A stretch of 11,787 nt of DNA from Bacillota bacterium (GTDB lineage: Bacteria; Bacillota; Clostridia; Christensenellales; CAG-138), in assembly GCA_023426265.1 (NCBI GenBank), contig JAFABA010000141.1:1-11787 (forward strand). Direction: 5' to 3'. This document shows positions 6,648-11,787 of this stretch, in pieces. The translations under genes were made by a program, and so were the position numbers. Every line of letters begins with the position of its first letter. Position 1 is the stretch's first letter. The notes below the pieces were generated by a model, which was given only the letters and a program-made list of their open reading frames with translations, did no database searches and was not told where the DNA came from.

Positions 6648-6666
6648 AAGAGGGCGCCGCCCTCTT
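6648..6666. terminator. Shared terminator between the M15 gene and murI
   Basis: A perfect 8-bp stem AAGAGGGC/GCCCTCTT with a GCC loop. On the minus strand it is followed by a T-rich tail, so it is a good terminator for murI. On the plus strand the tail is only weakly T-rich, but position suggests that it also ends the peptidase message. Confidence 0.75.
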
Positions 6667-6694
6667 ATATCCGTTCTAATAATTCTCTTTTGTA

Positions 6695-7498
6695 TTACAG
6701 TTCAATTCCCTCGATCTGCATCGGCTGGTTGAGCAGCGCTTCAAACCGCGGGCGGTAGGTTTCCGGGTCCCCGCTGGTGTGGAAGGAGACGCTGCCGATT
6801 CCCTGCGTATTCTCCAGGTCCCGCTCGCGCAGCACTTGACGCAGGGTATCAACCGCAGTTTGTCCGCCGTCAAAAAAGCACGGGGAACCTTTAAAATGGC
6901 GCTCGCAATAGGCCGCAAGCTGCCGCTGGAAAAAGAGATAGTGTGTGCAGCCCAGCACAACGCCGTCCACCCGTTCGCCTTCATAAGGCGAAAGCGTTTC
7001 TTCTAAAATATCGACATAGTCATCGGGACCAAACAAATTGGCTTCCACGCGGCGCACAAACTCCGCACTGCAGGGAATGTTTTTGATGCGGTCCGGGTCC
7101 GGCAACGAAGAATGAAGGGATAAATACCTTGGATGCGTAGCGGTCGTCCGGGTAGCCATCATTAAGATGATGCCGTCGCCCGGCGTCTCTGCGGCGGATA
7201 ATACGGCGGGCTGTATGCCCACAATCGGGATGGAGGCTTCCCGCTGGAGTATGGGAAGCGCCACGGCGGTGGAGGTGTTGCATGCCAAAAGAACCGCCTT
7301 TACGCCCTGCTTGATAAAGTACCGCACCGCGTTGCTGGACAGCGCCAATATATCCTCCGCGCTGCGCGAGCCGTAGGGAGCGTTGTGGTTATCGCCGTAA
7401 TACAGAAAATCCTCTTTGGGGAGCATATGTAAGGCCTGGCGCAGTGTGGATACACCGCCCAAGCCGCTGTCGAATATGCCGATGGGCCTTTTATCCAT
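6695..7498 (-). CDS. murI: Glutamate racemase
   Basis: A 267-residue cofactor-independent racemase that makes D-glutamate for peptidoglycan precursors. FDSGLGG at 9-15 holds the Asp10/Ser11 pair, ACNTSTAVAL carries catalytic Cys73, and GCTHYLF carries the second Cys184 with His186. DNHNAPYG (36-43) is the usual substrate-side motif. Length is normal. The start is supported by GGAGG with a 5-nt spacer. It is monocistronic, between its own terminator and a leader hairpin. Two peptidoglycan peptidases lie within the window, but neither is in the same transcript. Confidence 0.95.
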   Translation of the reverse strand: MDKRPIGIFDSGLGGVSTLRQALHMLPKEDFLYYGDNHNAPYGSRSAEDILALSSNAVRYFIKQGVKAVLLACNTSTAVALPILQREASIPIVGIQPAVLSAAETPGDGIILMMATRTTATHPRYLSLHSSLPDPDRIKNIPCSAEFVRRVEANLFGPDDYVDILEETLSPYEGERVDGVVLGCTHYLFFQRQLAAYCERHFKGSPCFFDGGQTAVDTLRQVLRERDLENTQGIGSVSFHTSGDPETYRPRFEALLNQPMQIEGIEL

Positions 7499-7522
7499 GA
7501 AAGCCTCCAGTTGATCTGTATC

Positions 7523-7569
7523 GCCGTGCGCTTTTGCACGGCAACCATATCATATTACACCGTATACGG
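7523..7569 (-). promoter_or_regulatory. murI upstream region: candidate -10, palindrome and 5' hairpin
   Basis: A minus-strand TATGAT (7549-7554) is a fair -10, but no good -35 is seen at the right spacing. Transcription would start near 7542, exactly at a 7-bp hairpin (GCCGTGC/GCACGGC, 7523-7542) that would cap the 5' end of the message. CCGTATACGG (7560-7569), a perfect 10-bp palindrome, sits just upstream of the -10 and may be an operator. Confidence 0.35.
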
Positions 7570-7598
7570 AAAAAATGCCACCCTTTTGACGGAATTGG

Positions 7599-7622
7599 AA
7601 AAAAGAGGCCATCCTGTGCCCC
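7599..7622 (-). terminator. Probable terminator of the Pro/Thr-repeat gene
   Basis: On the minus strand a short stem GGGGC/GGCCTC (five pairs, one G-U) is followed directly by TTTTTT (7599-7604). The stem is weak, but the T-run and its place about 70 nt after the stop codon support termination. Confidence 0.4.
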
Positions 7623-7688
7623 TTTGATTCGTAGTCAAACACTCTAATATCGCCATATGCCGCGGGCTGTCCTTGCGATCGCTAACCC

Positions 7689-8204
7689 TCAGATGTTTTG
7701 CTCTGGGGTCGGCGTTGGCGTAGCTTCAGGAGTGGGCGAAGCCGTAACTTCAGGAGTAGGCGTTGGTTCGGGCGTGGGCGTAGGCGTCGGTTCGGGCCGG
7801 GGTTTTGACGTGCGCCGCGGCGTGGGGGAAGGCGTAGGTATGGGCGTAGGCTCCTCGGTCGGCGTCGGCTTAGGCGTCGGCTTTCTCGTAGGTTTGGGCG
7901 TGGGAGTGGGCGAAGCCGTAGGAGTTGGCAAGGGAGTAGGCGTCGGCGTAGGACTCGGCGTGGGCGTTGGGGAAGGTGTGGGAGTGGGCGAAGGCGTGGG
8001 CGAAGCCGTAACGACGGGCGTAGGGGAAGGCGCGGGAACGGGAAGCTTGATAAAGCCGAACACAAACGCCGCCGCACCGAACAAGAGCAGCCCGCCGCCA
8101 AAAGCTGCCCATTTGAGCGCATGCCTCTGGCCGCGGCGGCGGATGCGGATACGCCCCTGCCTGTAAGCGCGCAATGTCTCAATGCGGAATTTCCAACTGT
8201 TCAT
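7689..8204 (-). CDS. Single-span membrane protein with Pro/Thr-repeat extracellular stalk
   Basis: A 171-residue protein. Residues 1-31 are strongly basic (about ten Arg/Lys), 32-52 form one hydrophobic span (WAAFGGGLLLFGAAAFVFGF), and 57-171 are almost all Pro, Thr and Ser in PTPTP/SPTP units with a few charged residues. Positive-inside charge puts the N-terminus in the cytosol and the tail outside, where it would stretch through the wall. No catalytic or adhesion domain and no LPxTG anchor follows. I chose this frame because only it begins with a sensible membrane anchor; the opposite strand reads as Gly-Val repeats. The ribosome site AAGGAA is unusually close to the ATG, so the start is less certain. 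Function is unknown; a spacer or cell-surface mucin-like role is a guess. It lies between buk and murI, on the same strand as both, with terminators on each side. Confidence 0.65.
   Translation of the reverse strand: MNSWKFRIETLRAYRQGRIRIRRRGQRHALKWAAFGGGLLLFGAAAFVFGFIKLPVPAPSPTPVVTASPTPSPTPTPSPTPTPSPTPTPTPLPTPTASPTPTPKPTRKPTPKPTPTEEPTPIPTPSPTPRRTSKPRPEPTPTPTPEPTPTPEVTASPTPEATPTPTPEQNI
7692..8036 (-). repeat. Low-complexity Pro/Thr-encoding tandem repeat
   Basis: About 345 bp of degenerate 6- and 12-base units that encode PTP and SPTP on the minus strand (GGCGTNGGC-like on the plus strand). Third positions vary widely while Pro and Thr are kept, which argues for selection at protein level rather than a recent slip. 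Several frames are open here for this reason. Confidence 0.8.
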
Positions 8205-8213
8205 GTTCCTTAT

Positions 8214-8234
8214 CGTGCTACCGGCAACAGCACG
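8214..8234 (-). other. Hairpin just upstream of the Pro/Thr-repeat gene
   Basis: CGTGCT (8214-8219) pairs with AGCACG (8229-8234) around a 9-nt loop. It ends just before the AAGGAA site and start codon, so it may affect ribosome access. No promoter was recognised next to it. Confidence 0.35.
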
Positions 8235-8248
8235 CCATACACGGAAGG

Positions 8249-8283
8249 AAAAACACCGCCGCTAGACCCTCATCAAGCGGCGG
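8249..8283 (-). terminator. Intrinsic terminator of the ptb-buk operon
   Basis: CCGCCGCT (8256-8263) pairs perfectly with AGCGGCGG (8276-8283); on the minus strand the stem is followed by TGTTTTT. It begins 8 nt after the buk stop codon. Confidence 0.85.
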
Positions 8284-8291
8284 CGGAAACG

Positions 8292-9374
8292 TTATTTGGG
8301 CCAGTGAATGGTTTTAGGCTGTTCCGCTCCTCTTAAAACGCGGAGGCCGCCTTCGGCCAAAGCTTCCATTTCATATTCGCCGGGCATCAGCTCCACGGGG
8401 GCAATAAAGCTTACGCGCGCGCAGATATCGTCCGTAATCATTTTGGAGTAGGCGATGCCGCCCGTCAAAATGATGCGGTCCACATTGCCGTAGACTACCG
8501 TCGCCAGGTCGCCGATACTCTTTGCGATGTTGTAGGTAAACGCCTGGTGCACAAGCTTCGCATACTCGTCGCCCGCCGCGATGCGCGCTTCCACTTCCCG
8601 CACGTCGGTGGTGCCTAGAAGCGCGCGCATGCCGCTGCCGCCGCGCAGCCTCCGGGAAAGTTCCTCCAGCGTATATTTACCGCTGTAACAGAGCTTCGCT
8701 AATTCCACGGCCTGCAGCCTGCCGCAGCGTTCAGGGCAGAAGCCCGCGTCGTCGTCGCCGTACATATCGATGGAATAGCCCTTGTGGATCAGCCATACGC
8801 TGCAGCCGCCGCCCAGGTGCGCCACGATGAACGTACATTCGCTGGTGGGCTTTCCCATGACTTTCATGGCGCACTGGTGCGCCATGGCGTGGGTGTTGAG
8901 CGCGTGCCCGCGGCTCTGCTTGGGGAGTTCCGGCAGGCCGGTAATTCTTGCGACGGGGGAAAGCTCGTCCACCGTGATGGGGTCGTACACATACGCGGGG
9001 ATGTTGTGCTCCTTCGCGATCTCATAGGCAATGACGCAACCCGTGTTGGAGGCGTGCGCCGCCACCTTGACTGTGTATACAAAATCGATCATCTCCTGCG
9101 TGATTTCAAACGCGCCGGAGGGAACGGGCGGAAGCTGCCCGCCGCGGGACATCACGCAGGTCAGTGTGGAAATGTCAAACCCGTTGTCCTTTAAAAACTG
9201 CTCAATGTGCGCTTTGCGGTACTCCACCTGGTCCATGACCCAGGGGTAGGGGGCAAGCTCGGCGTCCGGGTGGCGCAGCGTCTCGTTTAAGAGTTTGGTT
9301 TCGTTTTCAAATACCGCGATTTTCGTGGAAGTGCTGCCGGGGTTGATGACGAGGAGTATTTCTTTTTTGTGCAT
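8292..9374 (-). CDS. buk: Butyrate kinase
   Basis: A 360-residue acetokinase-family enzyme that converts butyryl phosphate and ADP to butyrate and ATP. NPGSTSTK (11-18) is the phosphate-binding opening of the family, HLGGGCSV (186-193) the second ATP motif, and LTGGIAYSK the third near the C-terminus. The PVPSGAFEI region (84-92) is typical of Buk. One stretch departs from the usual form: where most Buk proteins have a GEGPFSPERSG-like loop, this one has DDAGFCPERCG (about 208-218) with two cysteines. The start overlaps the end of ptb closely: 6 nt separate them and the GAGG ribosome site lies on the ptb stop, so translation is probably coupled. Related branched-chain fatty acid kinases cannot be excluded, but no bkd genes are present. 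It is the last gene of the operon. Confidence 0.93.
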   Translation of the reverse strand: MHKKEILLVINPGSTSTKIAVFENETKLLNETLRHPDAELAPYPWVMDQVEYRKAHIEQFLKDNGFDISTLTCVMSRGGQLPPVPSGAFEITQEMIDFVYTVKVAAHASNTGCVIAYEIAKEHNIPAYVYDPITVDELSPVARITGLPELPKQSRGHALNTHAMAHQCAMKVMGKPTSECTFIVAHLGGGCSVWLIHKGYSIDMYGDDDAGFCPERCGRLQAVELAKLCYSGKYTLEELSRRLRGGSGMRALLGTTDVREVEARIAAGDEYAKLVHQAFTYNIAKSIGDLATVVYGNVDRIILTGGIAYSKMITDDICARVSFIAPVELMPGEYEMEALAEGGLRVLRGAEQPKTIHWPK

Positions 9375-9380
9375 AAGACC

Positions 9381-10277
9381 TCACTTAAAAACGCCCGCGC
9401 CAAGCGCGAGGGAATAATATTTTTCATCGGCGGAGGACCCGCGCGACGTCAGAACGATCGGCACCTTGCAGCCCTGTATGACGCCGGCCATACGCCCGCC
9501 GCAGGTGTATACGAGGCACTTGCCCAACACGTTGCCCACCACGATTTCAGGTACGAATAGGATATCGAACTCGCCCACGCAGGGGGAGGAATAGCCCTTC
9601 GTTTCGGAAAGCTCCGGCACCATGGCGAGATCGTAGGAGATGGGGCCTTCCACATAGCAGGAGGGAAGCGTACCGTTCAAACTCATTTCCTTGAGCGCCG
9701 CGGCGTCGACGGTATCCTGCATTTTGGGGTTCACGGTCTCTATCGCGCACAGCGCCGCGACATTCGGCTTTTCATACCCAAGGCCGTGGAAAAAGCGCAC
9801 GGCGTTTTCCACGATATGCTTTTTCTTCTCCAGATCCGGGTATGTGCACATGCCGCCGTCGGTCACGCAAATAAGCTTATGGTAATTTGGCACCTCCACC
9901 ATCATGACATGGCTCATAAGGCCCCCGGCCTTTAAGTCCGCTTCGGGGGAAAGTACGCCTTTTAAAAGGTCGCCCGTCATGATTTTGCCCTTCATCAGAA
10001 AATCCGCGCGCTTTTCGTGTATGAGATGTGCTGCGCAAACGGACGGATGCATGCCCTCCGGCACTTCCACAATCTCGTACGCGTCGGTTTCAAGCCCCGC
10101 TTCCACGAGCGCTGCCGTGATCTTTTTCCGGCTGCCGACCAATATGGCCGAAACGATGTCCTTCGCGTGGGCAAGCGCCTCGAGCGCATGCACGTCGTGC
10201 GCTTCCACCAGTGCGACGGTACGTTTTTTGCCGCTTTTTACGCGGCTTACAAGTTCGTCAAAATTTCGGATGGGCAT
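9381..10277 (-). CDS. ptb: Phosphate butyryltransferase
   Basis: A 298-residue phosphotransacylase-family enzyme that swaps CoA for phosphate on butyryl-CoA, giving butyryl phosphate for Buk. Recognisable are the opening NFDELV and KKRTVALVEAHD, LMKGKIMTGDLLKGVL (93-108), SHVMMVEVPNYHKLICVTDGGM (121-142), and the C-terminal IVLTSRGSSADEKYYSLALG. Length and layout are normal for Ptb. The start has GAAGGG about 10 nt upstream and is preceded by two candidate promoters. Together with buk it gives a route to butyrate with substrate-level ATP. Upstream butyryl-CoA genes (thl, crt, bcd) are not in the window. Confidence 0.93.
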   Translation of the reverse strand: MPIRNFDELVSRVKSGKKRTVALVEAHDVHALEALAHAKDIVSAILVGSRKKITAALVEAGLETDAYEIVEVPEGMHPSVCAAHLIHEKRADFLMKGKIMTGDLLKGVLSPEADLKAGGLMSHVMMVEVPNYHKLICVTDGGMCTYPDLEKKKHIVENAVRFFHGLGYEKPNVAALCAIETVNPKMQDTVDAAALKEMSLNGTLPSCYVEGPISYDLAMVPELSETKGYSSPCVGEFDILFVPEIVVGNVLGKCLVYTCGGRMAGVIQGCKVPIVLTSRGSSADEKYYSLALGAGVFK

Positions 10278-10344
10278 AAACTGTCTACCCTTCTATTGGT
10301 AATGTAAGAAAGAGCGCGAAAAGAAACGCGCGTCATTATTCCTC

Positions 10345-10373
10345 ATCATACCGTTTTTACGGGGCGCGCGCAA
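10345..10373 (-). promoter_or_regulatory. ptb-buk proximal promoter
   Basis: On the minus strand TTGCGC (10368-10373), 17 nt, TATGAT (10345-10350), about 60 nt before the ptb start. The spacer contains an inverted repeat CCGT-N4-ACGG (10351-10362) that ends against the -10 and could be an operator. The -35 and part of the spacer match the serA promoter. Confidence 0.55.
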
Positions 10374-10391
10374 TCCCGCCAGGTTCAATGT

Positions 10392-10420
10392 ATCATATAT
10401 TTTGCATTTCTTTTTGAAAA
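10392..10420 (-). promoter_or_regulatory. ptb-buk distal promoter candidate
   Basis: On the minus strand TTTTCA (10415-10420), 17 nt, TATGAT (10392-10397) in AT-rich sequence. It would run through the proximal promoter, giving a leader about 107 nt long. It may be an alternative start site used under other conditions. Confidence 0.4.
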
Positions 10421-10505
10421 CAATTTGGGAAGCGGGTATTGCCCTGCAGCGGGGCAAAACAGAAAAACAAGGCGGCGGGCCGCGGTGAAAGACGGCATAA
10501 AATAC
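10421..10505. other. Spacer between the small-gene terminator and the ptb promoters
   Basis: The 384-nt stretch without a gene (10278-10661) holds, from left to right, the ptb leader, two candidate promoters, this spacer, a strong terminator and a hairpin-rich 3' region. In 10421-10505 itself I see only a short GC-rich patch and no promoter, repeat or frame worth naming. Confidence 0.5.
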
Positions 10506-10534
10506 AAAAAAAGCGGGAGGAATTTTCCTCCCGC
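10506..10534 (-). terminator. Strong intrinsic terminator after the Asn/Gln-rich gene region
   Basis: GCGGGAGG (10513-10520) pairs perfectly with CCTCCCGC (10527-10534), extendable to 10 bp, and is followed on the minus strand by seven T. No gene lies between it and the 45-codon frame 128 nt upstream, so it marks the end of that transcript. Confidence 0.9.
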
Positions 10535-10536
10535 AA

Positions 10537-10661
10537 GGCATGATGACGATAAGCCGTCATGCCATAGACCGGGGTCGCGTTATTACGAAAGAGGAGCTGA
10601 CCCTTGGTGTCGGAGCGCGGCAGTATTGCCGCATACTTCTTAATTGCGCAACGCCAACATA
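10537..10661 (-). other. Hairpin-rich 3' region, possible structured RNA
   Basis: Three inverted repeats lie in 125 nt between the small gene and its terminator: GGCAT-(GAT)-GACG with CGTCATGCC (10537-10563), GGGTC with GACCC (10572-10603), and GCGGCA with TGCCGC (10617-10632). No frame with a ribosome site is present. It does not match tRNA or any RNA family I know. It could be a long structured 3' UTR or a separate small RNA. Confidence 0.35.
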
Positions 10662-10799
10662 TTAGTACTGGTTTTGGTTGGGCAATTTTGTCTTCTGCTG
10701 TCCCTGATTGTTCTGCTTCTGCGGCTGCTGGGTGCGCTGCTTCTGGTCATTGTTCTGGTTTTGGTTCTGGTTCTGGTTATTGTTCTGGTTGTATGCCAT
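10662..10799 (-). CDS. Small Asn/Gln-rich protein (45 residues)
   Basis: A 45-residue protein, MAYNQNNNQNQNQNQNND at its start, with 13 Asn and 16 Gln (64 percent). The second half is QKQRTQQPQKQNN and ends PNQNQY. It has no hydrophobic segment and a net positive charge. AGGAGG lies 11 nt upstream, and a perfect terminator follows 128 nt after the stop. Codons for Asn and Gln are mixed (AAC/AAT, CAG/CAA), so it is not a simple DNA repeat. Composition recalls gamma-type small acid-soluble spore proteins and small Asn/Gln-rich spore proteins, but I see no diagnostic SASP motif and make no firm assignment. It lies 115 nt downstream of the four-span membrane protein and no T-run terminator intervenes, so co-transcription is possible. 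Confidence 0.6.
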   Translation of the reverse strand: MAYNQNNNQNQNQNQNNDQKQRTQQPQKQNNQGQQKTKLPNQNQY

Positions 10800-10832
10800 T
10801 GTTTTCTCGCCCTCCTTTCCCTTTCGCGTATA

Positions 10833-10887
10833 GGGGAACCATCCCCGGTATGCTATTATCTTGTACGGCGCGCGCGCCGCGCATACC
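10833..10887. promoter_or_regulatory. Nested palindromes between the membrane protein and the Asn/Gln-rich gene
   Basis: GGTATGC (10847-10853) and GCATACC (10881-10887) enclose a perfect 14-bp palindrome CGGCGCGCGCGCCG (10866-10879). GGGGA/TCCCC (10833-10846) forms a further hairpin next to it. No T-run follows on the minus strand, so it is not a standard terminator. GATAAT (10855-10860, minus) in the outer loop could be a -10, but no matching -35 is seen. It may be an operator or an mRNA processing structure. Confidence 0.4.
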
Positions 10888-10914
10888 TAAATATCCCTCC
10901 CAGTCCGCAATTTT

Positions 10915-11754
10915 TTATTGCGCGTGCTCTGCCGGTTCCGAAGCGTTGGGCCGGTTCAAAACAAAGGATGTCGCGGACAGCAGCAGGCATACGCCCGCGA
11001 GCAGCCGGTAGTACAGCGCGTAACCGGTGATGAATGAGGAAAGCGTCAATACGATCGCGCAGATAAGGTATTTCCTCGCGTGCTTCGCCCCGAACGGCTC
11101 CGCCTGCATGCGCGCTTTTTTTTCGCGCTGTGCCCCCATCAGGCTGCGGATATGCGTTTCCACATCCTCGTCGGTCACGGCATATCCTTCGAGCTGGCGC
11201 GCCATGCGCAAAAGCGTGGGGATGGGAACAAGCTCCACGCGTATGGGCAGGCGGCCAATGAGGGCAAGCGCCTGATCCTTGCAGGTTGACAGGCTAATGA
11301 TCACAATCTGCTGTGCGTTTTCTTTTTGTGCCGCGTGGAAGGCGGCTAAAATATCATCCTCGTTCAGCTGGGAGGCGCGCTGTATGCTTACAAGGTGCGC
11401 GTTCTCAAAACCCGGCAGAAGTTCCACGATGCGCTGATTGAGCGCGCGAAACTCCTCTTCGGGCAGCAGCATGAGCCGTTCGCACAGCACCACGTCCGTC
11501 AACCGCTCTTTTTCCTTCCGTACGAACTTATCGAAGGAAAGCTGGCGGTAAAGCCGCATTGCAACAAGGAATAAAAGCGTGGTCAGCGCGGTCAGCAATA
11601 TGACGACCATCTCGTTCTCTACGTTATGCCGGAACCACAGGTAGCAGCCCGCAGCGAACACAATGCGGAGCACGATGCCGTCCGCCACTCTGGCCGCAGT
11701 GCCGCGCCCGCCATGCTGCCGCTGCTTGTAGTACCGTTTCAGCTCCTTATCCAT
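10915..11754 (-). CDS. Four-span membrane protein with a central cytosolic domain, unknown function
   Basis: A 279-residue protein. Spans are predicted at about 25-42, 46-67, 229-249 and 251-267. Residues 68-228 form a soluble domain, placed in the cytosol by the basic residues flanking the spans. The N-terminus (MDKELKRYYKQRQ) is basic. Within the soluble part, NAQQIVIISLSTCKDQALAL followed by RVELVPIPTLLRMA has the alternating strand-helix look of the end of an Mrr-like restriction-endonuclease fold, but no ExK or QxK catalytic motif is visible. That is a weak resemblance and not an assignment. The start is firm: AAGGAGGAAT lies 7 nt upstream. I do not recognise the family. It is the first gene of a unit that may include the Asn/Gln-rich gene. 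Confidence 0.75.
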   Translation of the reverse strand: MDKELKRYYKQRQHGGRGTAARVADGIVLRIVFAAGCYLWFRHNVENEMVVILLTALTTLLFLVAMRLYRQLSFDKFVRKEKERLTDVVLCERLMLLPEEEFRALNQRIVELLPGFENAHLVSIQRASQLNEDDILAAFHAAQKENAQQIVIISLSTCKDQALALIGRLPIRVELVPIPTLLRMARQLEGYAVTDEDVETHIRSLMGAQREKKARMQAEPFGAKHARKYLICAIVLTLSSFITGYALYYRLLAGVCLLLSATSFVLNRPNASEPAEHAQ

Positions 11755-11787
11755 GCATATTCCTCCTTTATGGCAGGTCTTTGGGTT

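Noticed and set aside
7692..8036. CRISPR-like or tandem-repeat array
   Set aside because: The repeats are short, degenerate and without unique spacers, and they keep a Pro/Thr coding frame.
7657..8166. Plus-strand frame rich in Gly-Val repeats over the Pro/Thr gene
   Set aside because: It is the complement of the PTP repeat. It has no convincing ribosome site or ordinary domain, while the minus-strand frame has a basic N-terminus and one membrane span.
10604..11030. Plus-strand Ser/Cys-rich and Val/Leu-rich frames opposite the small Asn/Gln-rich gene
   Set aside because: These are antisense readings of Asn/Gln codons (GTT, CTG, TTG), which mimic a hydrophobic protein. They have no suitable ribosome site and run over the palindromes and into the end of the membrane protein gene.

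Overview
This window looks like chromosome from a moderately GC-rich anaerobic Firmicute of class Clostridia, probably a gut-type lineage such as Christensenellales. The placement is an inference from gene content, not from a marker gene. The supporting genes are a DUF4491 membrane protein, a short ACT-domain 3-phosphoglycerate dehydrogenase next to a DUF1015 gene, a ptb-buk butyrate pair, a Pro/Thr-rich stalk protein and a promoter resembling the late-sporulation sigma-K type. Most genes have purine-rich ribosome binding sites and intrinsic terminators. No tRNA, rRNA, CRISPR array, insertion sequence or phage gene was seen.

Left part (1-1740): two plus-strand genes, the tail of a probable flavodoxin-family oxidoreductase and a small DUF4491 membrane protein, converge on a minus-strand lipoprotein peptidase of family M15 across a shared bidirectional terminator. 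The peptidase has an unusual upstream region: two minus-strand terminators about 160 nt apart with structured, non-coding sequence between them.

Amino-acid operon (1744-5894, minus strand): serA, then a DUF1015 gene, then an aspartate kinase gene. They are transcribed from a recognisable promoter with a 26-bp dyad over its -35 box, and end at a terminator just past the kinase. The operon joins entry into serine synthesis with entry into the aspartate family; serC, the usual neighbour, is absent.

Cell-wall segment (5925-8283): a signal-less M15 peptidase with a peptidoglycan-binding domain reads rightward from a sigma-K-like promoter and converges on murI (glutamate racemase). Upstream of murI lies a one-span membrane protein whose outer part is almost entirely Pro/Thr repeats.

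Fermentation segment (8249-10420): ptb and buk form a tight two-gene operon that turns butyryl-CoA into butyrate with ATP formation, with two candidate promoters in tandem.

Right end (10506-11787): a four-span membrane protein of unknown function is followed by an easily missed 45-residue protein that is about two-thirds Asn+Gln, then by a hairpin-rich 3' region and a strong terminator. This unit, the sigma-K-like peptidase unit and the region between the kinase and the lipoprotein peptidase are the least explained parts of the window.
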